Origin: Pelobates cultripes
Taxonomy: Eukaryota; Chordata; Amphibia; Anura; Pelobatidae
Direction: 5' to 3'
Length of the DNA: 64,000 nt
NCBI GenBank assembly: GCA_933207985.1
Contig: OW240916.1
Location: 83,511,758-83,575,757, forward strand
Within the stretch, counting starts at the first letter, position 1. Each line of letters starts with the position of its first letter. Position numbers and translations under genes: made by a program. Under the pieces are notes generated by a model. The model was not told the origin of the DNA, did no database searches, and worked only from the letters and a program-made list of their open reading frames with translations. Below are positions 36,611-48,682 of this stretch, in pieces.

Positions 36611-37139
36611 GCTGAGAGGCGGACACTGGGGAGTCCGACGCTGGAGAAAGGTAAATGCTGAAGACACACACTGTCAGGAAACTGACAGGGATCCAATACG
36701 CAGAGTGCGCACAGAAGGAGGTACGTATACCGGACCTTAGAATGGCCGGACTAACGTAAGGACAAAGCAAGAATAGTCAAAAGGTAAGCCGAGGTCAAGG
36801 GAGCCGGAGGACAGGTAAGTGAGATACAAGCCGAGTCAAAGGAGAGGAGAGGACAACAGGACAAAAGACAAGCAAGGGTCAAAACCGGAAACACAAGATA
36901 AAGAACGCGCTGAGTGACTAGCAAGCTAGAACCACGACAGGGCAATGAGCAGCAGTAAAGGTTTCCTTTAAATACCCTGTTACCCAAATAGAGACCACGC
37001 CCCCAAAAAGGTCCGGAATAGCGGTTCCCGGCACTTTATGAAACCCACACATAAAGGGGGAGGAGTTTCACGCCGCCCACAAAAACGTCGGACATGCCGA
37101 ATGCTAGGGAAGGAGTCCCAAGCAGAGAGGATGTCCTCC

Positions 37140-37740
37140 CTGACACATCACCCAACAGGCAACCTGACACACACACCTCACCAGACTTTGACACACACTA
37201 GCTAACAGACACACACATCTACTGACAGAGACACACTCAGCGACAGACATACATACACACTCACTTACAAAACATACACTCTCACTGACAAACACACACT
37301 CACTAACAGACATCAAACAGACTCACTTACAGACACACACAAACACACCCAGTAACAGACACACACCCAATAACAGACACACCCACCGACACACACACAC
37401 CCAACACACCCATCCAACACAAAACAAACACCAACACGACACCAACACACACACACCAACACACACACACCAACACACACACACCAACACACACACCAAC
37501 ACACACACACCACACACACCAACACACACACACACACACACCAACACACACACACCAACACACACACACCAACACACACACACACACCAACACACACACA
37601 CACACACACCAACACACACACACACACACCAACACACACATACACCAACACACACACACCAACACACACACACACACACACACCAACAACACACACATAC
37701 ACACCAACACACACACTAACACACAAACACACACACACAC
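37140..37740. repeat. CACACACCAACACACA array
   Basis: A CA-rich tandem array whose core unit is ACACACACACCAAC. The left flank is less regular (ACAGACACACTCACT-like). Cys/Val-rich minus-strand frames and Thr/His + frames are repeat artefacts. Confidence 0.95.
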
Positions 37741-38787
37741 ATTTTTTTTGTAAAATTTAATCCCCCCAGCCTCCTTACCTTTTGGAGTGCTGGGGGGATT
37801 CCCTGGGGTCCAGTGGTGCTGCTGGGCTCCTGGGCGGCAGGTCACTGGGTGGGCGGGCTGTCTGGGCGGCTGGTGCACGAGGGAGCACTTTCCCCTGTGT
37901 GCTTCCTCTTCAGCTCCCTCGCGCGCCGCGTAGGGATGCCGGCGCCGGAAGATGGAAAGTGGGAAAGTGCTCCCTTGCGCACTGAGGTGGCCGCCTCCTG
38001 GGCCCTCCAGGAGAAGAGGCTGGCCCTGTGGGTACATACCGGGTCGCAGGGGCGGCCGGGCCCGGTCGCAGCCGCGAACCCTGCGACCCTGGTATGTACG
38101 CCACTGCACTTAACAACTACAAGAGTCCATTAAACATTATCTTGACACCATATATCAGAAATTATCTCTTTCAGCAATATCTCAGAGGAATTTATACATT
38201 GTATTTATCTATTATAATATTTGTTTGATTCACTCAGTCACTTTACATACTTTGTAAGTGTTTTCACAGTGTGTGCCACCTACCAGGCCCGGACTGGCCA
38301 TCGGGCATACCGGGCAAATGCCCGGTGGGCCGCGATGGCCGTGGGGCCGAGCCCGGCAGGGGACCTCCCCTGCCAGCCCCTGCAGGGCCAGCGGTACCCG
38401 AGCGCCAGCCCTGCTGTGTGCCTCCGTGGGCCGGTGGGGAGATCAAAGATCTCCCTCACCAGCCCAGAGGCATGGAGATGCGGCCGCAGGCTGGGGAGGG
38501 AGGGAGGAGAGGACCGGCGGAGCTCTAACCAGCAGCTCCGCCGGGTCCTCTCGCGGGATTCTGAGCGTTGCCGCGGTTACCGCGGCAACGCTCAGATCTC
38601 GCGAGAGTGAACTCTAACCCGCAGGTTAGAGTTCACTCTCACCACTGGACCACCAGGGAAGGCAGCATGGCACCCCACCCCCAGGCAGAACGGATCCCCT
38701 CTCCCCCCCCCCAGGATAAAGGTAAGAAGGGGGGGTATCATTTTTTTAAATATATATAAAAAATATTTAAATTTAAATAAAAAATAC

Positions 38788-39235
38788 ATTCACTCACACA
38801 CACAGCACCCAAACACACAGCCCCCAGACACAGCACCCCCCAGACACACACAGCACCCCCAGACACACAGCCCCCAGACACACACAGCACCCCCAGACAC
38901 ACACAGCACCCCCGACACAGCCCCCAGACACACACAGCGCACCCAGACACACACAGCGCACCCAGACACACACAGCGCACCCAGACACACACAGCGCACC
39001 CAGACACACACACAGCATCAGACACACACAGCACCCCCCAGACACACACAGCGCACCCAGACACACACACAGCGCACCCAGACACACACAGTGCACCCAG
39101 ACACAGCACCCAAACTCACACAGCACCCCCAGACACACACAGCACCCCCAGACACACACAGCACCCAGACACAGACACACACAGCACACTCCCACACATA
39201 TACAGCACACACACACATATATATATATATAAAAT
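38788..39235. repeat. CAGCACCCCCAGACACACA array
   Basis: The units are about 19-20 bp: CACAGCACCCCCAGACACA and CACAGCGCACCCAGACACA. The array starts about 60 bp after the GTAAG donor-like site at 38722, across an AT-rich spacer. Confidence 0.95.
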
Positions 39236-39359
39236 AACCCTCAGTGAGTTAACAGACAAAGAAAATTAGAAACCTAGAATGTGACAGCAGATAAAAACAC
39301 CCTCACACACAGCACCCCTCTTACATACACACACTGCGCCCCTCACACATACAATAAGT

Positions 39360-39364
<5 letters not shown>

Positions 39365-39416
<52 letters not shown>
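39365..39416. repeat. (TA)n microsatellite
   Basis: An uninterrupted run of about 25 TA units. The flanking sequence CCCCTCACACATACAATAAG recurs at 42476, before a shorter TA/CA run. Confidence 0.97.
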
Positions 39417-39420
<4 letters not shown>

Positions 39421-39448
39421 TTTATATATTTTTTACACACTACTCTTA

Positions 39449-41212
39449 GGTTTGCCACCTGACTGGTATTTTAATGGCACAGGCAGTATTTGAGGCTGCC
39501 TGGCCGTGCCGGTATTGCAGTAATACCGGCAATACAAATGCAGGTAATTTTCTCAGAATAAATGGAAATTACTCTGCAATACCAGCACCGGCCAGTAGGG
39601 GTCACTGTGTGTGGAGAGAGGCAGGGATAGGAAGTTACAGAATATCCCTGCCTCTCTCTACTACTCACTGATCCGTGGGGAAGCAGCTACACAGCACAGA
39701 GAGTCCAGACAGCAGCTCTACAGCTCAGGTAAGTGAGGGATGGGGGAAAGGCAGCAGGGACACATGGGTACACTGAGATACTAGGAGACACATGGGGACA
39801 CTGAGACACTAGGTGACATATGGGGACACTGAGACACTAGAGGACACAGACACTAGGGGATACATGATGACACATACACTAGGGGACACTGAGACACTAG
39901 GACACAGACACTGGGAGACCTGGGAACACTGAGACACTTGGGAACACTGGAAAATATGGGGACACTGAGACACTACGGGACACTGAGACACTTGGGGACA
40001 TATGGGGACACAGACACTAGGGGACACATCGGGAAACAGACACTAGGGGACACTGAGACACTAGGACACATGGGGACACAGACACTTGGAGACCTGGGGA
40101 CACAGACACTTGGGGACACTGGAAAACATGGGGACACTGAGACACTAGGGGACACTGGGACACATGGGGATGCTGAGACACATGGGGACGCTGTGAGACA
40201 TAGGGACATTGGGAGACATTGGGACACGGAGACACTATGTCCCCCAGCCAGTGTCCCTAGTGTCTCAGTGTCCCCAAGTCTCCCAGTGTCTGTGTCCCAT
40301 GTCTCTCAGTGTGCCAAGTGTCCCCATGTGTCCCAGTGTCCCCATGTCTATGTCCACAACTGTCCCCATGTCTCCCCAAGTGTCTGTCTCCCAGCCAGTG
40401 TCCCCTAGTCTCCCAGTATCCCCTAGTCTCAGTATCCGCTAGTCTCCCAGTGTCCCCTAGTCTCCCAGTCTCTGTGTCCCTAGTGTCTTAGTGTCCCCAA
40501 ATGTTTCAGTATCTCCATGTCTCCCAGTGTCTGTGTTCCTAGTGTCTCGGTGTGCCTGGTGCCCCCATTTCTCCCAGTGTCCCTATATGTCCCAGTGTCC
40601 ACATGTCTATGTCCACAACTGTCCCCATGTCTCCCAGTGTCCCCAAGTGTCTGTCTCCCAGTGTCCCCTAGTCTCCCAGTGTCTGTGTTCCCATGTCTGT
40701 GACCCTAGTGTCTTAGTGTCCCCAAATGTTTCAGTGTCCCCAAGTCTCCCAGTGTCTGTGCCCCTAGTGTCTCAGTGTCCCTATTACTCCCAGTTTCCCT
40801 AAATGTCTCAGTGTCCCCATGTCTCTGTGTCCCCGGGTCTCTCGGTGTCCCCATGTCTCTCAGTGTCCCCAGTATCTTAGTGACATGGGGCCACACTGAG
40901 ACATTGGGACACTGGGAGAAATGGGGACACAGACACTGGGAGACTAGGGGACTGGGTGACACGGGGACACTGACACTGTGATACATAGGGACACTGAGAC
41001 ACTGGGTGACTTGCGAGACTGAGACACTGGGAGACAGGGAGACACTGGGAGCAATCCATCTATACAGCAGAATCAAACTGCAGTTTGTTGGTGATTTTAC
41101 AGAATTTTCTCTGATGTCACTCCATGTGATTTACATCATGTGATGTCACGCATAACTAATTAATTATACAAATGATTAAGGCTGGTATTTTTTTCCAAGA
41201 AAGGTGGCAACC
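39449..41212. mobile_element. PIF/Harbinger-like element with strand-switching minisatellite
   Basis: The ends GGTTTGCCACCTGACTGGT and (inverted) GGTTGCCACCTTTCTTGG share an inverted-repeat core and are flanked by TTA on both sides (39446-39448, 41213-41215), the 3-bp TWA duplication of PIF/Harbinger. The left part contains a palindrome around GGTATTGCAGTAATACCGGC and ends in CTCAG|GTAAGTGA (39729), an almost ideal splice donor. A GACACTGGGGACA array begins about 20 bp later. Confidence 0.72.
39745..41050. repeat. GACACTGNGGGACA minisatellite, switching strand
   Basis: 39745-40235 reads as GGGGACACTGAGACACTAG-type units. 40236-40865 reads as the complement (TGTCCCCAAGTGTCTCAG). 40868-41050 returns to the first strand. 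The array is therefore two inverted junctions that can fold into long imperfect hairpins. Confidence 0.95.
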
Positions 41213-41237
41213 TTAACGACTCTTCACATACTCTTGC

Positions 41238-41737
41238 TTAAAGGAGCACTATAGGGTCAGGAACACAATCATGTGTTTCTTACCCTATTATGTTAAAACC
41301 ACCACCCTGGCCCCTTCTTGCCTCCCTAAATATAGTAAAATATTACTTGTATTCAATTCTGCAGCTGCTGGCTCAGAAGTGGTGGTCTGAGCAAATTACA
41401 ATACTTCCCGATAGGATTGGCTGAGACTGTCAACTAGGCAGATCAGGGGCAGAGCCAGACCCTCAGCATCTCCTCACAAAGATAAATTGAATCAATGCAT
41501 CTCTATGAGGAAAGTTCAGTGTCTGCATGCAGAGGGTGGAGACACTAAATGGCAGTGCTGCACACTAGGCAGTACTGCCCCAGGAAGCATCTCTAGCAGC
41601 CATCTAAGAAGCGGCCAGTGGAGTTATTTTCTCTGAAAAGACAGTGTTTACTGCAAAAAGCCTGAATGGAATGATTCTACTTACCAGGACAGATACAATA
41701 AGCTGTAGTTGTTCTGGTGACTATAGTGTCCCTTTAA
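41238..41737. mobile_element. T2-like MITE, complete
   Basis: The left end is TTAAAGGAGCACTATAGGGT, the right end GTGACTATAGTGTCCCTTTAA, with TTAA on both sides. It is 500 bp and related to the 19314 copy at the termini. It is nested in the hAT element 25 bp after the Harbinger-like element. Confidence 0.85.
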
Positions 41738-42499
41738 GTTTGGAAGCTTAAGAGGGATGTATGGGGACAAAACTTGTGTGCACTGGTTGACATTAAAGTT
41801 AGTTTAGGTAATGCAGACGTTGGTCTCTCTAACATTTGTCTGCACTATTTGTCTGCATGTCCCCTTTCTTCTACACTCACTGCAGACACCTTTTCTCTGT
41901 CTCAGACTATATACCAGGAACTTCTGCCTGCTTGTAAGAAGGTAAGGAGACAAGTGGACCAGCGAGTGCTAGGGGACAGTCCTTAGAAAAAATGGAGTGA
42001 GCGCATCATTAGACGCATTTATGTCAAGCTCAAGGTGCTGCCTGCATAGTATGCCCTTAGTTGGACAGCCTGCAGGATTGGCAGGCAGCCTGACATGCAT
42101 TCATGCCAGGCTGACCTTCCAATTCTTTGGACAAATATGCCCCCTTTTTGGGAATGTTCACCCCTTTTGGCAGGTTTTGTCACGTGATTCGCGCCAATGG
42201 CACACCCTTTTACCCAGCCCATTGACTTCCTGCTTCACTGTATACCGCTGTTAGGGGTTATGGATTTACTTGAAGGATGAAAGCATAAATTAGAGAGAAA
42301 TTAGCATAGAGTATGTGTTTTCTTATAGCTGCATCATGTGAGTTTCCCTCCAGCACCATCTCCATCAGATACATGACGCTTGGGAGGTATGATTGTTTTG
42401 GGTCGATAAGATTCCGTAATTAGGCCCATCATAATTGTCAGCACCAGGCCCACTGTGCTCTTAATCCGGTTCTGCCCCTCACACATACAATAAGTCCAA

Positions 42500-42533
<34 letters not shown>

Positions 42534-42616
42534 TACAGTACCCCTCACACTGCACCACTACACACATTACGCTCACGATACACACTAGATCCCTTACCCT
42601 ATATGCACTCTTAATC

Positions 42617-42648
<32 letters not shown>

Positions 42649-43040
42649 TGGGTCCTTTACACAGTAGATCTCCTACACACACACTTCATTCATTGTCAGC
42701 AAACATATACAACATTCTCTAAACACACCCTCTCTGCTACCCCTACACACACTACGTCACCTATACACACACACACTTCAGCCCGTTCAGACAATTTAAA
42801 AGCAAACACAGCGCAAGCATGTTATTAAATTTGCTTGCGCTGCGCAGAACAAATTCAGAGCCTTTTTCTAATGCCAGAGCTCTTCAGCAGGGCTCTGGGC
42901 ATTGAACCAACATGCTCACTTTGAGAGGGGGCGTGCTTGTCATTAGTAATGACAAAACACACACTCTCTGGCCCCACCCCCTTCTTAGGGGGCCGCTCTG
43001 TTTGAAAAATGCCCGGGCCTAATTTTTTTCCCAGTCCGGC
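41738..43040. other. right part of hAT element, no gene
   Basis: Short CA runs (42510-42530, 42620-42650), an inverted pair GCAAGCATG...TTGCTTGCGC near 42810-42842, and otherwise mixed sequence. No coding potential was recognised. Confidence 0.5.
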
Positions 43041-43208
43041 CCTGCCACCCACTATACTTTATTTATGCAGGCTTAGGCACACCTCTCTGCATGTGACTTA
43101 CACATCCTTCCTAAACACTTCTTGTAAAGAGTCGTCTAATGTTTGCACTTCCTTTACTGCAAATTATTTTTGCCCCTACAGGACCCTACAGGAACATCCT
43201 GTTTGTTA

Positions 43209-43470
43209 TTAAAGTTCAATTTACAGAGCAAGAGATAAAAAAAACTTTTAAAGTAAGTTATATCTGATTGAAAATGAAACCATTTTGTTTCCGTGCAGCC
43301 TGTGTTAGTCACAGCCAGGGGGTGTGTGGCTAGAGCTGCATAAATAGAAAGAACGTGATTTAACTCCTAAATAGCAGTGAACTGAGCAGTGAAACTTCAG
43401 AGACATGATCTACACACAAAAACTGCTTCATTTAGCTAAAGTTGTTTTGGTGACTATGGGGTCCCTTTAA
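43209..43470. mobile_element. T2-like MITE
   Basis: The left end is TTAAAGTTCAATTTACAGAG, the right end GTTTTGGTGACTATGGGGTCCC followed by TTTAA. TTAA is at 43209-43212 and 43467-43470. The termini are less symmetric than in other copies. Confidence 0.6.
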
Positions 43471-43544
43471 TTGTCATTTTACTAACAACACTGTTGTAAG
43501 AACACTATTCTTATTATTTGCGATGTCCTTATAATGCTTTGTAT

Positions 43545-44104
43545 TGTTATGGACAGATGAATTAAAATAAAATGGCTATTTACTAATGTCTATTTATTCT
43601 CTGTTCACTATGTTAAAACTGGCTTCTAGAGTAAATATTCCCTTCCCCCCCTACAATGTGGTCAGCTGCTGTTTACTATGTAAATTCCTCACATCCTGCT
43701 AGCCTCCCCTACCCCACTACCTTTGTGCCAGTTAACAGCTATATGCCATATATAGCTAAATGGAGGATCATTGGTTTAGAACTGATAGATACCACTCACT
43801 CCCCCTCCCATCGTGTATCCAAAAGTGTGTAATGATGACACTACATTCTGTAGGGGGGTTTAAACAAGAGCCCCCTTTCTCTGTTAACCAATTGGTGAAT
43901 GTATACTGTATGTTTAAACTGTGACGTATTTTTGCTTTAAGAAGGATCCCCCACTCCGGGGAATAAAAGCATTCCTGGGTTTTTCACTGATCAGAAACTT
44001 TGTCTCCGGTGTGAATTACTTCTAGGGAAAGCGTGCACGCATTAATTAATCAATTTGGAAGGTGTAGATAGACAAATAATCAAAGTTTTCTTTGATCCAA
44101 AACA
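43545..44104 (+). repeat. ERV 5' LTR
   Basis: It starts TGTTATGGACAG and ends GATCCAAAACA. It holds a polyadenylation signal (GAATAAAAGC near 43970) and a TATA-like CCATATATAGC. Compared with the 3' LTR, I find one substitution (GGATCCCC against GGAGCCCC) and one extra A in AATAAAA. Confidence 0.95.
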
Positions 44105-44107
44105 ATT

Positions 44108-44125
44108 TGGTGGAGAATGCGGGCA
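44108..44125 (+). other. ERV primer-binding site candidate
   Basis: TGGTGGAGAATGCGGGCA lies three bases after the 5' LTR. TGG is the complement of a tRNA CCA end. The first nine bases match the 3' end of a tRNA-Ala (TGGTGGAGA) while the rest does not fit well, so the primer tRNA is uncertain. Confidence 0.6.
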
Positions 44126-44519
44126 TTTAAGGGATACGTTACTAAGGCAGCCGTCAGATCCCAAGACAGGAGAGCAAAGGATTCCCAGAGATTGGAAACG
44201 GAGCCTCATCACCTCTGCATATGGTAAATGAGTTACTTACCTATATTTTCCTTTCTTTGGATTTCTCTTGTTCTCCGTGCCTTCACATTCGGCTTCCGGT
44301 GTTTAACGTCTTCAGACAGGTAATATATATATGCCCGAATGTCCCCTTTTATATAGAACCTGTCACTTGTCTATCTACAGCCTGAGTCCTGAGTGTGAGT
44401 TTTATGTGTGAAAGTGTCTGTTTGAGAATCTGTTTTACTACTTGCTTAATACTGTTATATAATGCTGCCAAGTGTGGTTAAGCACTTGCAGGTTTAGCCA
44501 AGTTCGGGTTTGGTGGAAA

Positions 44520-44755
44520 ACCCCTGGCTCTATATTTATTTTAGTTAAGCTTCGGTAAAGAAGTTATTGCGAGACTCGGTCAAGAGTTTAAAAATAAATA
44601 AATATAATAAAAAAAAAAAAATTATTTTAGCTAAGCTTTGGTAAAGAAGCTAGTGAGTGATGTTTTGGCCTCGTTTGGTAAAAAACCTGGCGGTTCCTTT
44701 GTTTTATTAAGACTCGGTCAAGAGTTTAAATAGCTAAGCTTTGGTAAAGGAGCGG
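44520..44755 (+). repeat. imperfect direct repeat in ERV leader
   Basis: Blocks TTTAG(T/C)TAAGCTT(C/T)GGTAAA and GACTCGGTCAAGAGTTTAAA alternate two to three times. This is a local duplication in the untranslated leader of the retrovirus. Confidence 0.7.
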
Positions 44756-45248
44756 TTTATGTGCTTGAGTGTTTCTGTGTGTGTGATTTGATTTATTATA
44801 AGCCGGCATTTATTTTAAGAACTTTGTGATTTAATTACATCTGTATTTTGTGCTTTTGTCTGTGTATGTCTTGTTGGGTACCATATATGTTAATTGTAAT
44901 CTATACAATTTGTATCGTTACTCTCCTATTCTATCTTTTGTCCTAAGGAGAGCTGTGCTTAGGCAATCACATGGTTAAAAAACTTTGTGCTTGCAAGTCT
45001 TCCTCCCTCCTCCCCCTCCTTCTTTGTTGCTTTCTCTTGCTCTGACTGCTATGAGTATTGGCTACAGGGGGGTGGGGTGAATGGGTGAAATGCTTGTAAA
45101 CTCAGTGAGGAATGTGAGGGAAACAAGGTATATTTGCTGGACGAATAACCTAGTTAGGAACTTTGTGTAATCTTGTATATGTTGTTAAGCAAGAGGTTAT
45201 TGGCATGTTGGAATAAGGAAAGTTAGATTTTGTTGGAACAAATGAATT

Positions 45249-45980
45249 GTGGAATTTATAAATGATATCGCAGAGAAAAGTAAATTGCAGTTTGCATTTA
45301 ATAGCAGCTATTCAGATGCTGTTTTGTGGCAATCTTTATACACACAATGTGAAATTGCCAATAGTGAAATTGACAAGAAATTGTTTGTTAATAAGAAAAA
45401 ACAAAAGATCAGAAATGTTATGAAACTAGTCTGTACTTACAGTGCATTGATTTGTAAACGAGATGCAGGTCAAGAAAATTTTGAATCAGCAGAAAAAGAA
45501 GTAGATTGGAATGGGTTAACAGAAGACAAATCAGATTTAAATGAACAGTGTAACAATGTAACAGAGAGAACATTGTCAGAAACAGTCTGTGAATTAGAGG
45601 ATAGAGTTGAACTAACAAATGATCTTATTTGCCAGCTTGGAAATGAAGTTAAGCATGTGTGTGTTAATACAAGAAAAATAAAGGCACAGAATCTAATCCC
45701 AGAACCAATAGATACTGAAAATGTATCCTCACAGAGTGATTTGCAGAAATGTAAATTTCAAGACAGAGCTGCAAAACTTAATTTGAAAATCCATGAACAA
45801 TTAATGAAAATTGTGAAATGTATTCCAGTTTATGACACGTCAGTGGATGCATTTACTAATGCTGGAATGTTTGAGTCAAATGTGGACAAATACAGCCTAA
45901 ATGACGAACAAAGGAATAATATATGGGAATGGATAAGGCTGATTTCCCCCTATCCACAGCCACGCCTACTCCTAAAGTAA
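45249..45980 (+). CDS. ERV gag-region open frame, unrecognised
   Basis: This is a 243-codon open frame rich in Glu, Asn and Lys, in the position of gag. It has no clear capsid major homology region and no zinc knuckle. The frame opens without an in-frame ATG near its start (first codon GTG; the first in-frame ATG is near 45418), so the true start is unclear. It could be a gag remnant or an accessory frame. It shows no link to the host gene. Confidence 0.45.
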   Translation: MEFINDIAEKSKLQFAFNSSYSDAVLWQSLYTQCEIANSEIDKKLFVNKKKQKIRNVMKLVCTYSALICKRDAGQENFESAEKEVDWNGLTEDKSDLNEQCNNVTERTLSETVCELEDRVELTNDLICQLGNEVKHVCVNTRKIKAQNLIPEPIDTENVSSQSDLQKCKFQDRAAKLNLKIHEQLMKIVKCIPVYDTSVDAFTNAGMFESNVDKYSLNDEQRNNIWEWIRLISPYPQPRLLLK

Positions 45981-47419
45981 CATCGCGTACATCCTTACTA
46001 TGCCCTTTTACTGTAGAATTTCCCGAATCCTAATGACCCATTCCACTACATGGTGTGACTTGTTTAAGCCTAAGATAAATTGGCTGATCAGGCTACCTGT
46101 ATTAACAATGTCATCAACGATGAGTTAGCATCTGTGGAGAAGCATCACTTCAGGTTGTCCCAAATTTTCTTTTAACTTAAGTTTTAGTACATAGTAAGGC
46201 CCATGCCCAATAACTATATGCAGCCTTGTATAGCAGGCCACATGACATCTATTTGTACCAAGCAAGGCCTGCCTGACTCCTCATTCCTGTCTAACATTGT
46301 TGTCTCCTGCATAAGTGTAGATGGCTCTCCTTGGAGTAGCCTGTTAACTAAGCCTTGCTTTGTGGTTACCTTCACCTGTCCAATTAATCTGCTAGGTGCA
46401 GATGTCCTTCCCCCACTTGCAGGCCCCTATCACCTTATTATTTATTTTGTTCCACACAGTGAAACCTGACCAAGAGGCAAGGGTCCTAGCTAGTTCCCCC
46501 AATACCTTTACCTGAATTATACAGGCCCCAAAGCCTGTCCAAGCTCTTACTATTCCCTAACAGGTTAAGGCTCTGGTGTCGAATGTTGCCCTGGTTACCT
46601 GAGACTTTCCATGCAATATCCCACCTCTCCTTGTGATGGACGAATTCTGTGCAGGATAATGTCACCCTGCAGGGATGATACTCTATTTACCTGGCCACTC
46701 TTCTGCCACTTCCCAAGGGGGGAAATGATAAGACACTGACTATTATTTTTTTTTAGCCTTTTTCTTATGTTCTGTTCCGGATTTGCTGTCACTACAGTGG
46801 ACCAAGTATCTCACCTCAACAATGTCTGCACAAGAAGCTGAGCTATAGACTCCCATCACACCATGCAAGATCTCTGAAGGAAGACTGAACTCAGAGGAAG
46901 CATGTGGCAGCTCTCTGGCTGACTAAGTTGTTCAAAAAGTTGTAAGTGCACTAAGGGAAGTGGACAGAAAAGTGTCTGCTGAAGAAACTCCCATATTCAC
47001 CATGTAAGATCCTACCCACAGACATCAAGCTCCCGAAGGAATAACAAGCAAGCTACTGACCCTGGAAAGAAAGAAAAAACAAACAAACCACAAGCTGGAA
47101 ACAGAAAGGGGCAACTCTTAAAGACAGGCTGTACTTCAACAATCTCAAGTTATACTTGCCCAAGAACATATACTCAGCAGTGGTCCAGTGGGCCTACGGA
47201 GCATCTGTCCAGAACCCTCATGAACTCTTTTGATCAATAAATACTCTGAAGTACCAGGAATTGCCTCTCTGACCAACAGTTACTGTAAATCTTGTGCCAT
47301 TTGTGCCAAGGGCAACTCAAGAAGAATGGATGAAAGCTCCAAGCATCTAGCCAAACCTCATTATCTCTTCCAGAGGAGTCAAGTCGCCAGAATGCCAAAG
47401 AATGGCTGATTCAAATATG

Positions 47420-47510
47420 CACTAATTATAGCAGACATGTTTTCAGGATGGCCAGAGGCCTATCCAGCCACCAAAGTGATAACCAAGACCACATGCTGAG
47501 TAGTGCACCG
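47420..47510 (+). pseudogene. ERV integrase remnant
   Basis: A short frame beginning near 47420 encodes an IADMFSGWPEAYPATKV-like stretch, the first catalytic Asp region of retroviral integrase. Stops surround it and the remaining catalytic positions are not seen. It places a pol remnant between the gag-region frame and envelope. The RT and RNase H regions are absent. Confidence 0.72.
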
Positions 47511-48682
47511 TGAAAGATACAGAGATCACCCCGTGGGTTCATCATTCCAGAATCAAGCCTGCCTCTGCATCATGTGAAGTAACATTTGTTGATCTTGACA
47601 ACCCTTTTTGAAACTCCATTCTTAGAGAACAAAGATACTTGTTGAAAATAAATAAATAAATATCAACAAGTGGGTGTTTTGATGGCCATAATAATGCCTG
47701 ACCACCTGCCATCGATGGAAAGCTGAATACCCCAAAAGGGGACCTCGTGAAACTAAAGAGAAACAAACATACTCCTTACCCTGCAGCCCTCACGTCTGAG
47801 GTGCCATACGCACAGTCAAAGCTTCTTCAAGATCATCTGCTTATCTTGAGTTTGTGGTGATATTAATATTGAATGTTTAAATGATCTGAATCTGCCAGTA
47901 CTAGGGTAGCATGAGACAAGATTTCTAAGAATAAGTAAATGTGCCCTAGCCTAGGTTATTATGTCCATACACATAACACATGACAATCCCCAGGGTACTC
48001 TTGACACACCTTATTCATGCTTCAGGACAAAAAGGAGTACCCCTATAAAGGGTGGTTTTACCCACACATATATATATATATGTATATTAATGCCATAGGG
48101 GTGTCAAGGGGGGTACCAAATAATTTTAAGGTAAGAAACTAAGTTTTAATCTATTCTCCCAAGCATTACGGCTAATAAAATCTGAATTGGAAGGGAAGAG
48201 GTTTATACAATAAACAGGAGACCTTTTTCTTACAGGACATGTATGACTCAGCTGAATGGGTAGGTGCCACGCACATGACTGTTAATCCCCTCAAACCACA
48301 CATTAGGACTTTAAAAGACATGGTAGTCATCCCATATTTGAGGATAAGAGGGCTGTAGAGACAGGTTTCTCTGACACTAACTTGTGACTTGAATGGATGA
48401 AATACAATGCTACTAAACATAACAAGTCTAACTGCTATGTCTGCAGAGGAGCGAGGCCTCACCCAGGTACAGTATCCCTGAACCTTCCTCCGGATATGAA
48501 GTGTGCGTTTTAAGTCTCTACACTGTATTTAAACCTAAGCGGTCAGCATGCGAGTCATGGAAACTTAATACCCAATCATTACTAAAAATATTAACCCAGA
48601 CGAAGGCATTACTATATAGCCCGGGAACTATACTTGTTATGGGATATATGGTGGGATAGGGCGGTTACAAACTATCTCTCAG

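Larger units (their letters stand above)
36146..38106. mobile_element. hAT-like element with nested T2-like MITE and CA array
   Basis: The ends are CAGTGGCGTACACATG and ...CATGTACGCCACTG-like, with an exact 8-bp duplication CACTTAAC (36138-36145, 38107-38114). A T2-like MITE starts at 36308. A CA-rich array occupies 37140-37740. On the minus strand a module CCACTGGACCCCAGGGAA, then CCAAAAG|GTAAGG (37774-37778) and an AT-rich spacer leads into the array. No transposase is present. Confidence 0.9.
38284..43044 (+). mobile_element. large hAT-like element hosting other transposons
   Basis: The ends are CAGGCCCGGACTGGCC and ...CCCAGTCCGGCCCTG. The flanking 8-mers are CCACCTAC (38276-38283) and CCACCCAC (43045-43052), one mismatch. 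The left part has TCTCGCGGGA, GTTACCGCGGCAAC, TCTCGCGAGA, CCACTGGACCACCAGGGAA and the donor AAAG|GTAAGA (38722), then an AT-rich spacer and an array. A Harbinger-like element (39449-41212) and a T2 MITE (41238-41737) are nested inside. No transposase is seen. Confidence 0.88.

Noticed and set aside
37313..39218. Cys/Val-rich minus-strand frames resembling cysteine-rich proteins
   Set aside because: They translate CA repeats (GTGTGT on the minus strand); no gene structure.
39809..41076. Serine/proline-rich frames on both strands
   Set aside because: Direct consequence of the strand-switching GACACTGGGGACA minisatellite.
45249..45980. 243-codon frame as a host gene
   Set aside because: It lies wholly between paired LTRs in the gag position, so it belongs to the retrovirus.
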